DNA of 63,863 bases, taken from assembly GCA_021835845.1 (NCBI GenBank), contig JAKBJU010000014.1, positions 1-63,863 on the forward strand, in the 5' to 3' direction. This stretch comes from Pseudomonadota bacterium (lineage in GTDB: Bacteria > Pseudomonadota > Gammaproteobacteria > Burkholderiales > JABEVD01). The position numbers and the translations under genes were made by a program. This document shows positions 17,741-26,455 of the stretch, in pieces; position 1 is the stretch's first letter, and each line of letters begins with the position of its first letter. The notes beneath the pieces are model-generated. The model saw only the letters and a list, made by a program, of their open reading frames with translations. It searched no databases and was not told the origin of the DNA.

Positions 17741-19455
17741 GCTTCGTCCTCCAGGGAACAGGCGTTTCGGGCGGGATCGCGATAGGGAGGGCGCACCTGA
17801 TTTCGCACGCCCATCTCGAAGTTTCGCACTACAACCTGCCGCAGAAGCTGATTCCGTCCGAGATCGCGCGCTTCGAAGCGGCAGTTGCCGCAACCCGGGA
17901 AGAGCTGGAGACATTGCGCGAATCCATTCCTGCGGATTCTCCTGCGGAGTTCGGTGCCTTTCTCAATCTGCACCTCATGATCCTGGCCGACTCCACGCTC
18001 TCGCAGGTTCCGCAGCAGATCATCGAATCCCAGCATTGCAACGCGGAATGGGCGCTCAAGCAGCAAATGGCGAATCTGCTCGCCCAATTCGACAGGATAG
18101 AGGACAGCTATCTCAGGGAGCGCAAGGCTGACGTCGTCCAGGTGGTCGAGCGGGTGCTCAAGGTTCTGCTGGGCCAGAAACAGCAGCAAGCGCAGAGCAG
18201 GGATCAGGGCAGCATCCTGGTTGCGCACGATCTCAGTCCTGCGGATGTCATCCTGCTCAAGGAGCTGCAATGTTCAGGCTTCATCACCGACCTGGGCGGC
18301 ACGACCTCGCATACGACGATTGTCGCGAGGAGTCTGAACATTCCCTCCATCGTCGCCCTGCATAATGCCAGAAGGCTCATCAGGGACAACGATCTCTTGA
18401 TCATAGACGGCACGAGAGGCGCGGTCATCGTCGATCCGGACAAAGCGGTTCTTGCGGAATACAGACTGCTCCAGGAGCAGTGGGAGCTCGAGAAGCAGAA
18501 GCTGAAAAGGATCAAGTCGACCCGCTCCAGCACGCTCGACGGAACCCATGTGCACCTTCACGCCAACATCGAGTTGCCGCAGGACGTCAAGCAGGTCAGG
18601 GAGAGCGGCGCTGCCGGCATCGGCCTCTTCAGGAGCGAGTTCCTTTTCCTCAACCGGGGCACGCTTCCGGACGAAGACGAACAATTCGAATCCTACCGCC
18701 AGGTCGTGCAGGAAATGAAGGGGCTGCCGGTCACCATACGCACGCTCGACCTCGGGGCTGACAAGCACCTCAACGGCGCCACCAGAGTGAGCGCAAACCC
18801 TGCCCTGGGCCTTCGGGCGATCAGGCTTTGTCTTGCAGAGCCCCAGGTTTTCAGGACGCAGCTGCGCGCCATTTTGCGCGCTTCCCATTATGGCAAGCTG
18901 CGTATCCTGATTCCGATGCTGTCGAGTTCATCCGAGCTCAACCAGACGCTTGCCCTGATCGGGCAGGCAAAGCATAGCCTGGATGCCGAGAACATTCCCT
19001 ACGACAAGGGGGTCGAGGTGGGCGGCATGGTCGAGATTCCCGCAGCGGCCCTTTCCCTGCCGCTTTTCATGCAGAAGCTCGACTTTCTTTCGATCGGCAC
19101 CAACGACCTGATCCAGTACACCCTGGCGATAGACCGCGCGGACGACAGCGTGGCGCATCTTTACGACCCGCTTCACCCTGCCGTGCTGCATCTCGTTTCC
19201 CATGTGATCAGAAGCGCCAACCAGGCAGGGGTTCCGGTGGCGGTGTGCGGGGAGATGGCGGGCGATGTCGAGCTCACGCGCATGCTGCTCGGTTTCGGCC
19301 TCAGGGAATTTTCGATGCATCCTGCCAATTTGCTCACGGTGAAGCAGCAGGTGCTAAAATCGAACGTCGGCGAGGTTGCCGCCATCACGCAGAAAATGCT
19401 CAAAACAGACGAACCCGAAAAGATCCGGGCGCTGCTCAACCGACTGAATGCCTGA
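17737..19455 (+). CDS. ptsI: PTS Enzyme I (phosphoenolpyruvate-protein phosphotransferase)
   Basis: A 572-residue Enzyme I of normal length. It takes phosphate from phosphoenolpyruvate and passes it to HPr. Order of domains: N-terminal HPr-binding helical part (about 30-145), the phospho-histidine domain with His192 in [14 protein letters not shown], and the C-terminal PEP-binding barrel with [37 protein letters not shown] and [21 protein letters not shown]. All catalytic blocks are intact. It overlaps ptsH by four bases and is followed two bases later by metX, so sulfur amino acid synthesis may share the transcript. Confidence 0.96.
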   Translation: MSFVLQGTGVSGGIAIGRAHLISHAHLEVSHYNLPQKLIPSEIARFEAAVAATREELETLRESIPADSPAEFGAFLNLHLMILADSTLSQVPQQIIESQHCNAEWALKQQMANLLAQFDRIEDSYLRERKADVVQVVERVLKVLLGQKQQQAQSRDQGSILVAHDLSPADVILLKELQCSGFITDLGGTTSHTTIVARSLNIPSIVALHNARRLIRDNDLLIIDGTRGAVIVDPDKAVLAEYRLLQEQWELEKQKLKRIKSTRSSTLDGTHVHLHANIELPQDVKQVRESGAAGIGLFRSEFLFLNRGTLPDEDEQFESYRQVVQEMKGLPVTIRTLDLGADKHLNGATRVSANPALGLRAIRLCLAEPQVFRTQLRAILRASHYGKLRILIPMLSSSSELNQTLALIGQAKHSLDAENIPYDKGVEVGGMVEIPAAALSLPLFMQKLDFLSIGTNDLIQYTLAIDRADDSVAHLYDPLHPAVLHLVSHVIRSANQAGVPVAVCGEMAGDVELTRMLLGFGLREFSMHPANLLTVKQQVLKSNVGEVAAITQKMLKTDEPEKIRALLNRLNA

Positions 19456-19457
19456 TC

Positions 19458-20585
19458 ATGCAGGATATAGGTATCGTCGTTCCCCAGTGCGCCAGCTTCG
19501 ACTCTCCGCTCACGCTGCAAAGCGGGGCGGTGCTCGATTCCTATCAGCTCGTTTATGAAACCTACGGGAAGCTGAACGAAGCAAGATCGAACGCGGTGCT
19601 GATCTGCCATGCGCTGTCGGGAAATCATCATGTCGCGGGGTTCCATTCCGAAGATCCGAAATCGGTCGGCTGGTGGAACAACATGGTGGGACCGGGCAAG
19701 CCGATCGATACCAACGTCTTCTTCGTGATCGGCGTCAACAATCTGGGCGGATGCCATGGCTCGACAGGGCCTGCCAGCACCGATCCGAAAACGGGCAGGC
19801 CGTATGGCGCGAATTTTCCGGTGCTCACCGTCGACGACTGGATCGAGTCCCAGGCGCGCCTTGCCGACCGCCTCGGCATAGAGACTTTTGCCGCAGTCGT
19901 GGGAGGGAGCCTCGGCGGGATGCAGGCGCTGCAATGGGCCATCAGCCACCCGCTGCGGGTGAGGCATGTGCTCGCGATCGCAAGCGCTCCCAACCTCACC
20001 GTGCAGAATATCGCGTTCAACGATGTCGCAAGGCAGGCCATCCTGACCGACCCCGATTTCCACGGCGGCAATTTCTACGCCCACGGCGTCATTCCCAAAA
20101 GGGGGCTGAGGCTCGCCAGGATGCTCGGGCATATCACCTATCTTTCGGACGACTCGATGGCGAAGAAGTTCGGCAGGGGGCTGAAAAAGGGCAGCTACAA
20201 CTTCGGCTACGATGTCGAATTCGAAATCGAATCCTACCTGCGCTACCAGGGGGACAAGTTCGCCACCCAGTTCGACGCCAACACCTATCTCCTGATGACC
20301 AAGGCGCTTGATTATTTCGATCCTGCCCATGCGCACGAAGGCGATCTGGCCCGTGCATTTGCCGGGGCTGCGAGCGAATTTCTGGTGATCTCGTTCACTT
20401 CCGACTGGCGCTTTTCGCCGGCGCGCTCGCGGGAGATCGTCAAGGCGCTTCTGGACAACGAGATCAACGTGAGCCATGCGGAGATCACGTCGAGCTACGG
20501 ACACGATTCCTTTCTGATGGTCGACGAACATTATCATGCCGTGGTGCGTGCCTACATGCGGAACGTCGCGAAGGGAGCGGCATGA
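19458..20585 (+). CDS. metX: Homoserine O-acyltransferase MetX
   Basis: A 375-residue alpha/beta-hydrolase-fold acyltransferase that activates homoserine (with acetyl- or succinyl-CoA) for methionine synthesis. The nucleophile is Ser151 in [14 protein letters not shown]. The acid and base of the triad are in [11 protein letters not shown] and [29 protein letters not shown] and [18 protein letters not shown] are family signatures. The start at 19458 lies two bases after the ptsI stop. Proteobacterial MetX paired with MetW often prefers succinyl-CoA, so the acyl donor is left open. It overlaps metW by four bases. Confidence 0.95.
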   Translation: MQDIGIVVPQCASFDSPLTLQSGAVLDSYQLVYETYGKLNEARSNAVLICHALSGNHHVAGFHSEDPKSVGWWNNMVGPGKPIDTNVFFVIGVNNLGGCHGSTGPASTDPKTGRPYGANFPVLTVDDWIESQARLADRLGIETFAAVVGGSLGGMQALQWAISHPLRVRHVLAIASAPNLTVQNIAFNDVARQAILTDPDFHGGNFYAHGVIPKRGLRLARMLGHITYLSDDSMAKKFGRGLKKGSYNFGYDVEFEIESYLRYQGDKFATQFDANTYLLMTKALDYFDPAHAHEGDLARAFAGAASEFLVISFTSDWRFSPARSREIVKALLDNEINVSHAEITSSYGHDSFLMVDEHYHAVVRAYMRNVAKGAA

Positions 20586-21181
20586 ACGAAAGGGGTGCGG
20601 TGAGGCACGACTACGAGACCATCGCGAAATGGATAGCGCCCGGCTCCAAGGTGCTCGACCTGGGCTGCGGCGATGGCTCCCTGCTCGCCTATCTTTCCAG
20701 GAACCGTGCGATCAGGGGATACGGCGTCGAAATCGACGATGAGAACGTCCTGGCCTGCATCAAGAATTCCGTGAACGTCATCCAGAGCGATCTCGAGTCC
20801 GGCCTTTCGGTTTTCGAGTCGGCTTCCTTCGATTACGTGATCCTTTCCCAGACGCTGCAGGCGATGAAGAATACCGAAAGCATCATCAGGGAGATGCTGC
20901 GCGTGGGCAGGGAAGGCATCGTCACCTTCCCGAATTTCGGCTATTGGCAGAACCGGGTGCAAATCCTGCGGGGGCATATGCCGGTGTCAAGCAATCTGCC
21001 CTATGAGTGGTACGATTCTCCCAACATCAGGCTTTGCACGACGATGGACTTCGAGAATTTCTGTGCGGAGCATGGCGTGAATATTCTCCAGCGCATCGTG
21101 ATGAACAACGGAAAGGTCGCAACCTTTCTTCCCAATCTTTTCGGCACACTGGCAGTTTTCCGCTTCACGAAGGGCGGCTGA
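20582..21181 (+). CDS. metW: MetW, partner of MetX
   Basis: A 199-residue class I methyltransferase-fold protein. MetW is found next to metX and is needed for methionine synthesis in several proteobacteria, apparently by supporting MetX. The SAM-fold glycine loop is [15 protein letters not shown] near residues 24-38, followed by [28 protein letters not shown] strand and [14 protein letters not shown] block are typical of MetW. It overlaps metX by four bases (ATGA), and the following MFS gene begins one base after its stop. Confidence 0.95.
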   Translation: MNERGAVRHDYETIAKWIAPGSKVLDLGCGDGSLLAYLSRNRAIRGYGVEIDDENVLACIKNSVNVIQSDLESGLSVFESASFDYVILSQTLQAMKNTESIIREMLRVGREGIVTFPNFGYWQNRVQILRGHMPVSSNLPYEWYDSPNIRLCTTMDFENFCAEHGVNILQRIVMNNGKVATFLPNLFGTLAVFRFTKGG

Positions 21182-21182
21182 T

Positions 21183-22601
21183 TTGCCTCGCTCCAAATTC
21201 TTCTGGGTCTCCTTGCTCTATTTTTCATCGGGTTTCCCGCTAGGCATCTTCTACGACATTTTCCCCGTCTATTTTCGCCAGCAGGGAATCGAGCTCAAGC
21301 ATATCGGGCTGATCAGCCTGTTCGGGCTTGCCTGGACCCTGAAATTTCTTTGGGCGCCTGCAGTCGATCATTTCAGGCATCACAGGCTTTGGATGGCCAT
21401 AATGGACGTGTCGATGGGGTTGGCGATGCTGGTTTTCGCGGCGGAGTCCGGGTTCGGCCCCTGGGTGTGGCTCGGGATAGGCGCGCTCACCCTGTTTTCG
21501 GCAACCAACGACATCGCGATAGATGCCTATTCGATCGAGCTCCTGGAAAAGGGCGAAATCGGTCTCGCCAACGGTCTGAGGATAGGGTTTTACCGGGTGG
21601 GGATGCTGGGCGCGGGCTTCGTCCTGATTCTGAGCGACAGGCTTTCCTGGAAGGGCGCCTTTCTTGTCGCGGCGCTTGTTTTCCTGGCGGGCGCCTTGCT
21701 CTCCCTTTTCGCGCCCAAGGAACAGACGAGAAGCGGCGCATCGAATCTGTCCCTTGCCCTGGAAATGAAGTCGATTGTTTCCCGTCCGCATCTCCTGGCT
21801 TCGATCTTGCTGTTTTTTCTGGGGGCTCTCTGGCTGATCGACCGGTCGATCCATCTGTCCGGAAAATTTCCCGCATTCTGGCCGATCAGCTTCGGGATGG
21901 CTTTGGCTTTTTTCCTGGCTGCGCTGGTTCTCGGCAGGAAAGACACTGACTTCGAGGCATCCGAAGGGCCGATGTTCGGGGCATTGCTGGGCCTGTTGCA
22001 AAGGCGTCACATGTTCCCTGTCCTCGCCTTCATCCTGCTGTTCAAGCTCCCGGATTCCGCCATGGGATTCATGATCAAGCCATTCTGGGTGGATTCCGGA
22101 TTTTCCAATACCGAGATCGGGCTGGTTTCGGTCAACATCGGCTTGGGTCTTTCCATAGCGGGAGGGCTCGCGGGAGGGTGGGTGACGGACAGGATAGGAA
22201 TATTCCGGGCGCTCTGGATGCTCGGGCTGTGCCAGGGATTTGCCAACCTGGGCTACGTGGTCGCGGCATGGATCATTCCGCACGGCACCGGCGCGCTCGT
22301 CCTTTCGCACAGGCTGCTCATGTACTTCGCGAGCGGCATCGAATCCTTCAACAGCGGCCTCGGCACGGCGGCATTTCTTGCCTTCCTGATGGCGATCGTC
22401 GACAAGCGCAGGAGCGCCACCGAATACGCCCTGCTCTCTTCGGTTTTCGCCCTGTCCCGCTCGTTCGCCGGCTGGGCCGGCGGATTCGGCGCCCAGTACC
22501 TGGGCTATGCGCCCTACTTTCTGCTCACCCTGTTCATGATGTTTCCGGCCTATTGCTTCCTGCCCTGGGTGAAGAAAATGCTGGGCAGCATGGGGAACTG
22601 A
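21183..22601 (+). CDS. AmpG-like major facilitator carrier
   Basis: A 472-residue inner-membrane protein with about twelve or more hydrophobic spans and the AmpG/PAT-type opening FPLGIFYDIFPVYFRQQGIELKHIGLISLFGLAWTLKF... AmpG imports muropeptides from peptidoglycan turnover; related carriers move acetyl-CoA or other solutes. Supporting motifs are the SATNDIAIDAYSIELL segment and, in the second half, GFMIKPFWVDSGFSNTEIGLV. The start is TTG at 21183, one base after metW, with GAAGGGCGG upstream; no ATG lies before the first span. It ends one base before the next gene. Substrate is inferred only from the family. Confidence 0.82.
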   Translation: MPRSKFFWVSLLYFSSGFPLGIFYDIFPVYFRQQGIELKHIGLISLFGLAWTLKFLWAPAVDHFRHHRLWMAIMDVSMGLAMLVFAAESGFGPWVWLGIGALTLFSATNDIAIDAYSIELLEKGEIGLANGLRIGFYRVGMLGAGFVLILSDRLSWKGAFLVAALVFLAGALLSLFAPKEQTRSGASNLSLALEMKSIVSRPHLLASILLFFLGALWLIDRSIHLSGKFPAFWPISFGMALAFFLAALVLGRKDTDFEASEGPMFGALLGLLQRRHMFPVLAFILLFKLPDSAMGFMIKPFWVDSGFSNTEIGLVSVNIGLGLSIAGGLAGGWVTDRIGIFRALWMLGLCQGFANLGYVVAAWIIPHGTGALVLSHRLLMYFASGIESFNSGLGTAAFLAFLMAIVDKRRSATEYALLSSVFALSRSFAGWAGGFGAQYLGYAPYFLLTLFMMFPAYCFLPWVKKMLGSMGN

Positions 22602-22602
22602 A

Positions 22603-23388
22603 ATGCGTTTCGGGAAAAAAATCTTTCGCTCGATCCGGGATGACGAAATCGACGTCAGCGAATCTTCAGGGGTGCGCTCGTTGCATCTGGGGACGCCCGC
22701 GATACAGAGCGCGATGCGGCTCGCAAGGCCAGATGCGCTGGAGCTCGCCTATACCCGCACGATGATGGCCTTTCTGCTGTTTCATCCCGATCCGGAAGAA
22801 ATTCTGATGATCGGTCTGGGGGGAGGGTCGCTCGCCAAATTCATCCACAGGCATCTCGTGAATGCGAGAACGGTCGCGATCGAAATCAGCCCGAAGATCG
22901 TTTCCGTTGCGCGCACCCTGTTCTTCCTCCCCGAAGATGACGACAGGCTGAATGTCGTGGTGGAGGACGGCGCAGCTTATCTGCCGGGCAGGTCGTCCTG
23001 CGCGGATGTCATCATGATCGACGCCTACGACGGACATTCTCCGCCGCAATCGCTGACGACGACGGCTTTCTATGCCCATGCGCGCGAAGCGCTGAAGCCG
23101 GGGGGGCTGCTCGTCGCCAACCTGTGGGGAAGCGACAAGAATTTTTCCGTCTATCTCTCCCGAATCATGGAAGCATTCGACGGACTCGCCCTCTGCCTGC
23201 CGACCGAGAAGCGCGGCAACATCATCGTGTTCGGATTCAAGCAATTCACCGGGAATCCCCTCTGGCAGGATTTGCGGGAGCAGGCGAAGTCGCTTTCTTC
23301 CCGATACGGCCTGGAATTCCTGGATTTCGTGGAAGGATTGAAGAAGATGAACCGGCATACGGAGAAGCGGTTGATATTGTCACAATAA
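22603..23388 (+). CDS. Spermidine-synthase-like protein
   Basis: A 261-residue class I SAM-fold protein of the polyamine aminopropyltransferase group. The glycine loop is LMIGLGGGSLAKFIH, followed by VAIEISPKIV, an EDGAAYL loop and DVIMIDAYDGHSPP, the equivalents of substrate-binding segments in spermidine synthases. It lacks the N-terminal beta-strand domain of full SpeE and is one of many SpeE-like proteins whose reaction is unproven. It follows the AmpG-like gene by one base. Its last codons and TAA stop overlap the first repeats of the Pho-box-like array of the next gene. Confidence 0.82.
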   Translation: MRFGKKIFRSIRDDEIDVSESSGVRSLHLGTPAIQSAMRLARPDALELAYTRTMMAFLLFHPDPEEILMIGLGGGSLAKFIHRHLVNARTVAIEISPKIVSVARTLFFLPEDDDRLNVVVEDGAAYLPGRSSCADVIMIDAYDGHSPPQSLTTTAFYAHAREALKPGGLLVANLWGSDKNFSVYLSRIMEAFDGLALCLPTEKRGNIIVFGFKQFTGNPLWQDLREQAKSLSSRYGLEFLDFVEGLKKMNRHTEKRLILSQ

Positions 23389-23432
23389 AATCATTTCCCT
23401 GTCACAAAAGGTTTGCATTCTCGGCGCATAGT
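23377..23432 (+). promoter_or_regulatory. Pho-box-like promoter of the phospholipase C gene
   Basis: Heptamers on an exact 11-bp period: TTGTCAC (23377-23383), AAATCAT (23388-23394), CTGTCAC (23399-23405) and a weak GGTTTGC (23410-23416). Ten bases after the last unit comes a -10-like hexamer CATAGT (23427-23432). This is the arrangement of PhoB-activated promoters, where CTGTCAT-type repeats replace the -35 box. The start of transcription would be near 23438, just before the ribosome site of the phospholipase gene. Confidence 0.66.
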
Positions 23433-23454
23433 TCCGGAAACGGGAGATGCGGCC

Positions 23455-24318
23455 ATGTTCAGAAAATACTGTCTTCATGTCATCTGGTTGTTGCCCCTTC
23501 TGCTCTACAGCCAGGACGCCTGCGCCTGGGGGCTGTTTACCCACGCCTATTTCGGCCAGATTCTGATCTGGGGCATTCCGATCGCGGACAGGCGCTTTCG
23601 CAGCGCAATCCAGCAATTTCCTGAACTGCTGCTCGCCGGGGCCTGCCTGCCCGATCTGTCCCTGTTCGGCAAGCGTGCCGGAACGGCGGCATTCGACGCC
23701 ACGCATCGCTGGGAAAGCGCGAAACATCTGCTGGAATCCGCGTCAAGCGATGAGGAAAGGGCGATGGCGCTGGGCTACTGCAGCCATCTTTTTGTTGACA
23801 TCATCGCCCACAACCATTTCGTACCCGCCCACGAAAAGCTTTGGGGGGAATACCACCTTGCCACTCATGCAATCTGCGAATGGGCCATGGACGGCTACAT
23901 TTTCCCCCATCTTTTCCATGTTCCGGACAAGCTGCTCTTCAGGCATGAAACAATCCTCTCGAACTATGCGGCGGAGAGCTTCGGGGTCGAAGTCGACAAG
24001 GCGAGGCGCTCGCTGCGGTATCTCGCCATCGGGGTCAGGGCATTGAGGATGGGGAGGATTCCGCAGTTGTGCTATCGGGGAACGAAAGGCCTCGATCCCA
24101 GGCTGGGCAAAAGATTCAGCTATTACATGCGCGAAACCGGGGCGAGGCTGGATCAGATCAACCGCATGCTCGAAGGGGAGGCGCCGGCATGGCATGCCGA
24201 ACTGCATTGCGAAGACGCCGAAAGGCAGACCCGCGAGAGAATCGGGTCGGTCGCGCCGCGCGAGCTGATGCACAGAATCCCGCTTCCCCCCAATCTTTTC
24301 CTGCCCTATGCGGGCTGA
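23455..24318 (+). CDS. Secreted zinc-dependent phospholipase C family protein
   Basis: A 287-residue exported protein. The signal peptide is MFRKYCLHVIWLLPLLLYSQDACA; cleavage would leave Trp25 as the new N-terminus, as in Bacillus cereus phospholipase C, where the N-terminal Trp binds zinc. All nine zinc-ligand positions can be matched: Trp25, His30, Asp67, His84, His111, Asp115, His121, His138, Glu142, with the same spacings as the B. cereus enzyme in the HxxxD-x5-H and HxxxE blocks. It probably cleaves phospholipids to diacylglycerol and phosphorylated head groups in the periplasm or outside. The start at 23455 has GGGAG upstream; an ATG-like start at 23413 lies before the inferred transcription start. 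A Pho-box-like array precedes it. The PF00882 family also contains non-lipase members, so activity is not certain. Confidence 0.83.
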   Translation: MFRKYCLHVIWLLPLLLYSQDACAWGLFTHAYFGQILIWGIPIADRRFRSAIQQFPELLLAGACLPDLSLFGKRAGTAAFDATHRWESAKHLLESASSDEERAMALGYCSHLFVDIIAHNHFVPAHEKLWGEYHLATHAICEWAMDGYIFPHLFHVPDKLLFRHETILSNYAAESFGVEVDKARRSLRYLAIGVRALRMGRIPQLCYRGTKGLDPRLGKRFSYYMRETGARLDQINRMLEGEAPAWHAELHCEDAERQTRERIGSVAPRELMHRIPLPPNLFLPYAG

Positions 24319-24321
24319 AGG

Positions 24322-24840
24322 TCAGATCTGGAAGGAAAGCCAGGCGATGCAGAAACCGATCAGGGCGCCGGCGAGCACGTCGCTCGGGTAGTGAAGTCCC
24401 AGCACCATGCGCGAAATGGCCACCAGAAAGGTGAATGGGAAAACGATCCAGAAAAGGTAGGGGTAATAAGCGGCGGCGACCATGCTGAAGGCCACGGCAT
24501 GCAGGGTATGTCCGGAAGGGAAGCTGAATCTGTCGAGCGGCGCCGTGATGCATTCGATATCGGGGTTCACCTGATAGGGGCGGGGCCGCGAGATCTTCCG
24601 CTTGAGCCACTTGTACAGCAGTGTGCAGGTTCCTCCGGCAAGCAGCATGTGCATCACCGGAAGCAGGGCTTCGAAGCGGTAGAGCGCCAGCAGCAGAATC
24701 ATCAGGCTGTACCAGAAGACCCCGTCTCCCAGGCGGCTGACCGTTCTGAAAAGCCTGCGCACCCAGGCATGCTGGCTGGCATGGTTGAATCTCAGGCAAA
24801 GCGACAAGTCCAGGTGGCTGATTTGTTTAATCGGCTGCAT
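24322..24840 (-). CDS. PAP2-superfamily lipid phosphatase
   Basis: A 172-residue membrane phosphatase with the three PAP2 motifs: KRKISRPRP (motif 1), FPSGHT (motif 2) and SRMVLGLHYPSDVLAG (motif 3), with several membrane spans around them. Such enzymes remove phosphate from phosphatidate, undecaprenyl pyrophosphate or related lipids. The start at 24840 has GGAGGAAT upstream and lies one base beyond the stop of the glycosyltransferase gene, so the two are cotranscribed and coupled. In this context conversion of phosphatidate to diacylglycerol for glycolipid synthesis is attractive but inferred. It converges on the phospholipase gene with only three bases between stops. Confidence 0.88.
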   Translation of the reverse strand: MQPIKQISHLDLSLCLRFNHASQHAWVRRLFRTVSRLGDGVFWYSLMILLLALYRFEALLPVMHMLLAGGTCTLLYKWLKRKISRPRPYQVNPDIECITAPLDRFSFPSGHTLHAVAFSMVAAAYYPYLFWIVFPFTFLVAISRMVLGLHYPSDVLAGALIGFCIAWLSFQI

Positions 24841-24841
24841 G

Positions 24842-26014
24842 TTAGATTCCTCCCACTGCATTCATGAATACGGTTTCCATTCCCTGATGCGTATCATCTT
24901 GAAACAGCGATTGCACCGATTGCCGTGCCCGTCTTCCCAGATCCGAAACGCGGGCAGGGTCGTTTGCCAGATCGAGGGCCAGCCGGATGAATTCCGAACT
25001 GTTTCCGAAATGCGCAGTCAGGCCATTGTCGCCGTGCCGGATATGCTGCGCTGCCGCAGCATAATCGAATGCGACGACCGCAAGGCCGCTCGCCATCGCC
25101 TCCACGACGACGTTCCCGAAAGTCTCGGTGAGGCTGGGAAAGAGGAAAATATCCGCGGAAGCATAATGGATTGCCAGATCTTCTCCGGTGCGCATTCCGG
25201 CAAAGATGAATCCCGGGTGGCGCGCTTCGAGCATTTTCCTGTCCGGCCCGTCCCCCACCAGCACGCATTTCAGGGAAGGCTGCGTCAGCCGCATCCTTTC
25301 CACGGCCTGAATCAGCAGCGCCAGATTCTTCTCGGGAGCGATCCTGCCGACATAAAGGCATACCGGTTGCGCGAGCCCGCTTCCCCATTCCCTTCGCAAT
25401 TCCGCGCTGCGTTTTGCCGGATCGAAGCGCGCTGCGTCGATGCCGCGCGGCACGACGACCAGATTTTCCAGGCCCATGTCCTGAAGCGCTGTCTTCATTT
25501 CGTGCGTGGAGACGATGGTGCAGTTTGCCTTGTTGTGGAATTTCCTGAGGTAGCCGAGTATCGGTTTTCTCAGCCAGCCGATTCCGTAATGCCTGCTGTA
25601 ATTGTGAAAGTTGGTGTGGAACTCGCTGGAAACCGGGATGCCGAGCTTTTTTGCGGCAGAAAGGGCCGACCAGCCGAGGGGGCCTTCCGTCGAGATGTGA
25701 ACGATGTCGGGGCGCTGTTCCGCCCACAGGCGCAGCAATGCCTTCTTGGCCGGAAACCCCATTTTCAATCCGTCGTAATTTGGAATGGGAATGCTGCCCA
25801 GTAGAATCAATTCGGGATTGTCATCGATTCTGCCGGGGCGATCGAATTCTCCCTGCCTGGGACGGATCAGCTGCAGCCGGTGGTTTCGCCTTTTCAGTCC
25901 TTCGATCATGCGCTCGACAGTCAATGCCACGCCGTTGATCTCAGGAGGATAGGTCTCCGTCACTACAGCAATCTGCAGCGATCTTGCATTGAGCCGATTC
26001 GGTGCGCTTTCCAT
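24842..26014 (-). CDS. GT4-family glycosyltransferase, candidate glycolipid synthase
   Basis: A 390-residue GT-B glycosyltransferase without membrane spans. The N-terminal domain opens IAVVTETYPPEINGVALTVERMIEGLKRR and the C-terminal domain has VGRIAPEKNLALLIQAVERM, LVGDGPDR and the nucleotide-sugar block FPSLTETFGNVVVEAMASGLAVVA with the EX7E pattern. The opening resembles mannosyl- and glucosyltransferases acting on diacylglycerol or phosphatidylinositol-type acceptors (SqdX, MgtA, PimB group), but also other GT4 enzymes. A Pho-box-like array lies just upstream, and the next gene is a PAP2 phosphatase. These suggest a phosphate-starvation glycolipid synthase; donor sugar and acceptor are unknown. 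The ribosome site is weak (AAAGTG). Confidence 0.84.
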   Translation of the reverse strand: MESAPNRLNARSLQIAVVTETYPPEINGVALTVERMIEGLKRRNHRLQLIRPRQGEFDRPGRIDDNPELILLGSIPIPNYDGLKMGFPAKKALLRLWAEQRPDIVHISTEGPLGWSALSAAKKLGIPVSSEFHTNFHNYSRHYGIGWLRKPILGYLRKFHNKANCTIVSTHEMKTALQDMGLENLVVVPRGIDAARFDPAKRSAELRREWGSGLAQPVCLYVGRIAPEKNLALLIQAVERMRLTQPSLKCVLVGDGPDRKMLEARHPGFIFAGMRTGEDLAIHYASADIFLFPSLTETFGNVVVEAMASGLAVVAFDYAAAAQHIRHGDNGLTAHFGNSSEFIRLALDLANDPARVSDLGRRARQSVQSLFQDDTHQGMETVFMNAVGGI

Positions 26015-26032
26015 GAAAGCACACTTTGCAGC

Positions 26033-26078
26033 ACTATCGAGAAGAATTGATGACGCTTTGTTGACCGTTTTGTGACAG
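26033..26078 (-). promoter_or_regulatory. Pho-box-like promoter of the glycosyltransferase-PAP2 operon
   Basis: Read on the minus strand: CTGTCAC (26078-26072), CGGTCAA (26067-26061) and GCGTCAT (26056-26050), each separated by four bases, so the period is exactly 11 bp. Eleven bases further is a -10-like GATAGT (26038-26033). This matches the Pho-box plus -10 layout of promoters such as E. coli phoA. The array begins right after the dgkA stop codon and ends 36 bp before the glycosyltransferase start. Confidence 0.78.
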
Positions 26079-26453
26079 TCAGCCGAAAAGAATCAGGAGC
26101 CAGGTGCTGACGACGTTGACAAGGCTCAGGAAAACGGCGGAGCTGCCGATGTCCTTGGCGCGCTTGGCGAGGTGGTGGTTTTCCAGGGAGATCCTGTCCA
26201 CTGTGGCTTCGATGCCGGAATTGATGAGTTCGACGATCAGCACCAGCAGAACGCTGCCGATCAGGACGGCTTTCCTGAATCCGTCCAGATGCAGGAAAAG
26301 CGCGGTGGGAATCAGGATGAAGGAAAGGATGACTTCCTGGCGGAAGGCGTCCTCATTCCTGAATGCGGCCGAGAATCCGTCCAGGGAGTAATGGAATGCA
26401 TTCCACAATCGCCTGAGTCCTGTTTTGCCTTTGTATGGGGATTCGGATTCCAT
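26079..26453 (-). CDS. dgkA: Diacylglycerol kinase DgkA
   Basis: A 124-residue integral membrane kinase, close to E. coli DgkA (122). It phosphorylates diacylglycerol to phosphatidate with ATP, recycling the diacylglycerol released by phosphoglycerol transfer or lipases. Three membrane spans follow an amphipathic N-terminal helix. The active-site stretch VELINSGIEATVDRIS contains the conserved glutamate and asparagine residues, and KRAKDIGSSAVFLSL is the third-span signature. It begins two bases after pgl and is followed immediately by the Pho-box-like promoter of the glycosyltransferase operon. It would counteract diacylglycerol made by the nearby phospholipase and PAP2 protein. Confidence 0.95.
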   Translation of the reverse strand: MESESPYKGKTGLRRLWNAFHYSLDGFSAAFRNEDAFRQEVILSFILIPTALFLHLDGFRKAVLIGSVLLVLIVELINSGIEATVDRISLENHHLAKRAKDIGSSAVFLSLVNVVSTWLLILFG

Positions 26454-26455
26454 GG

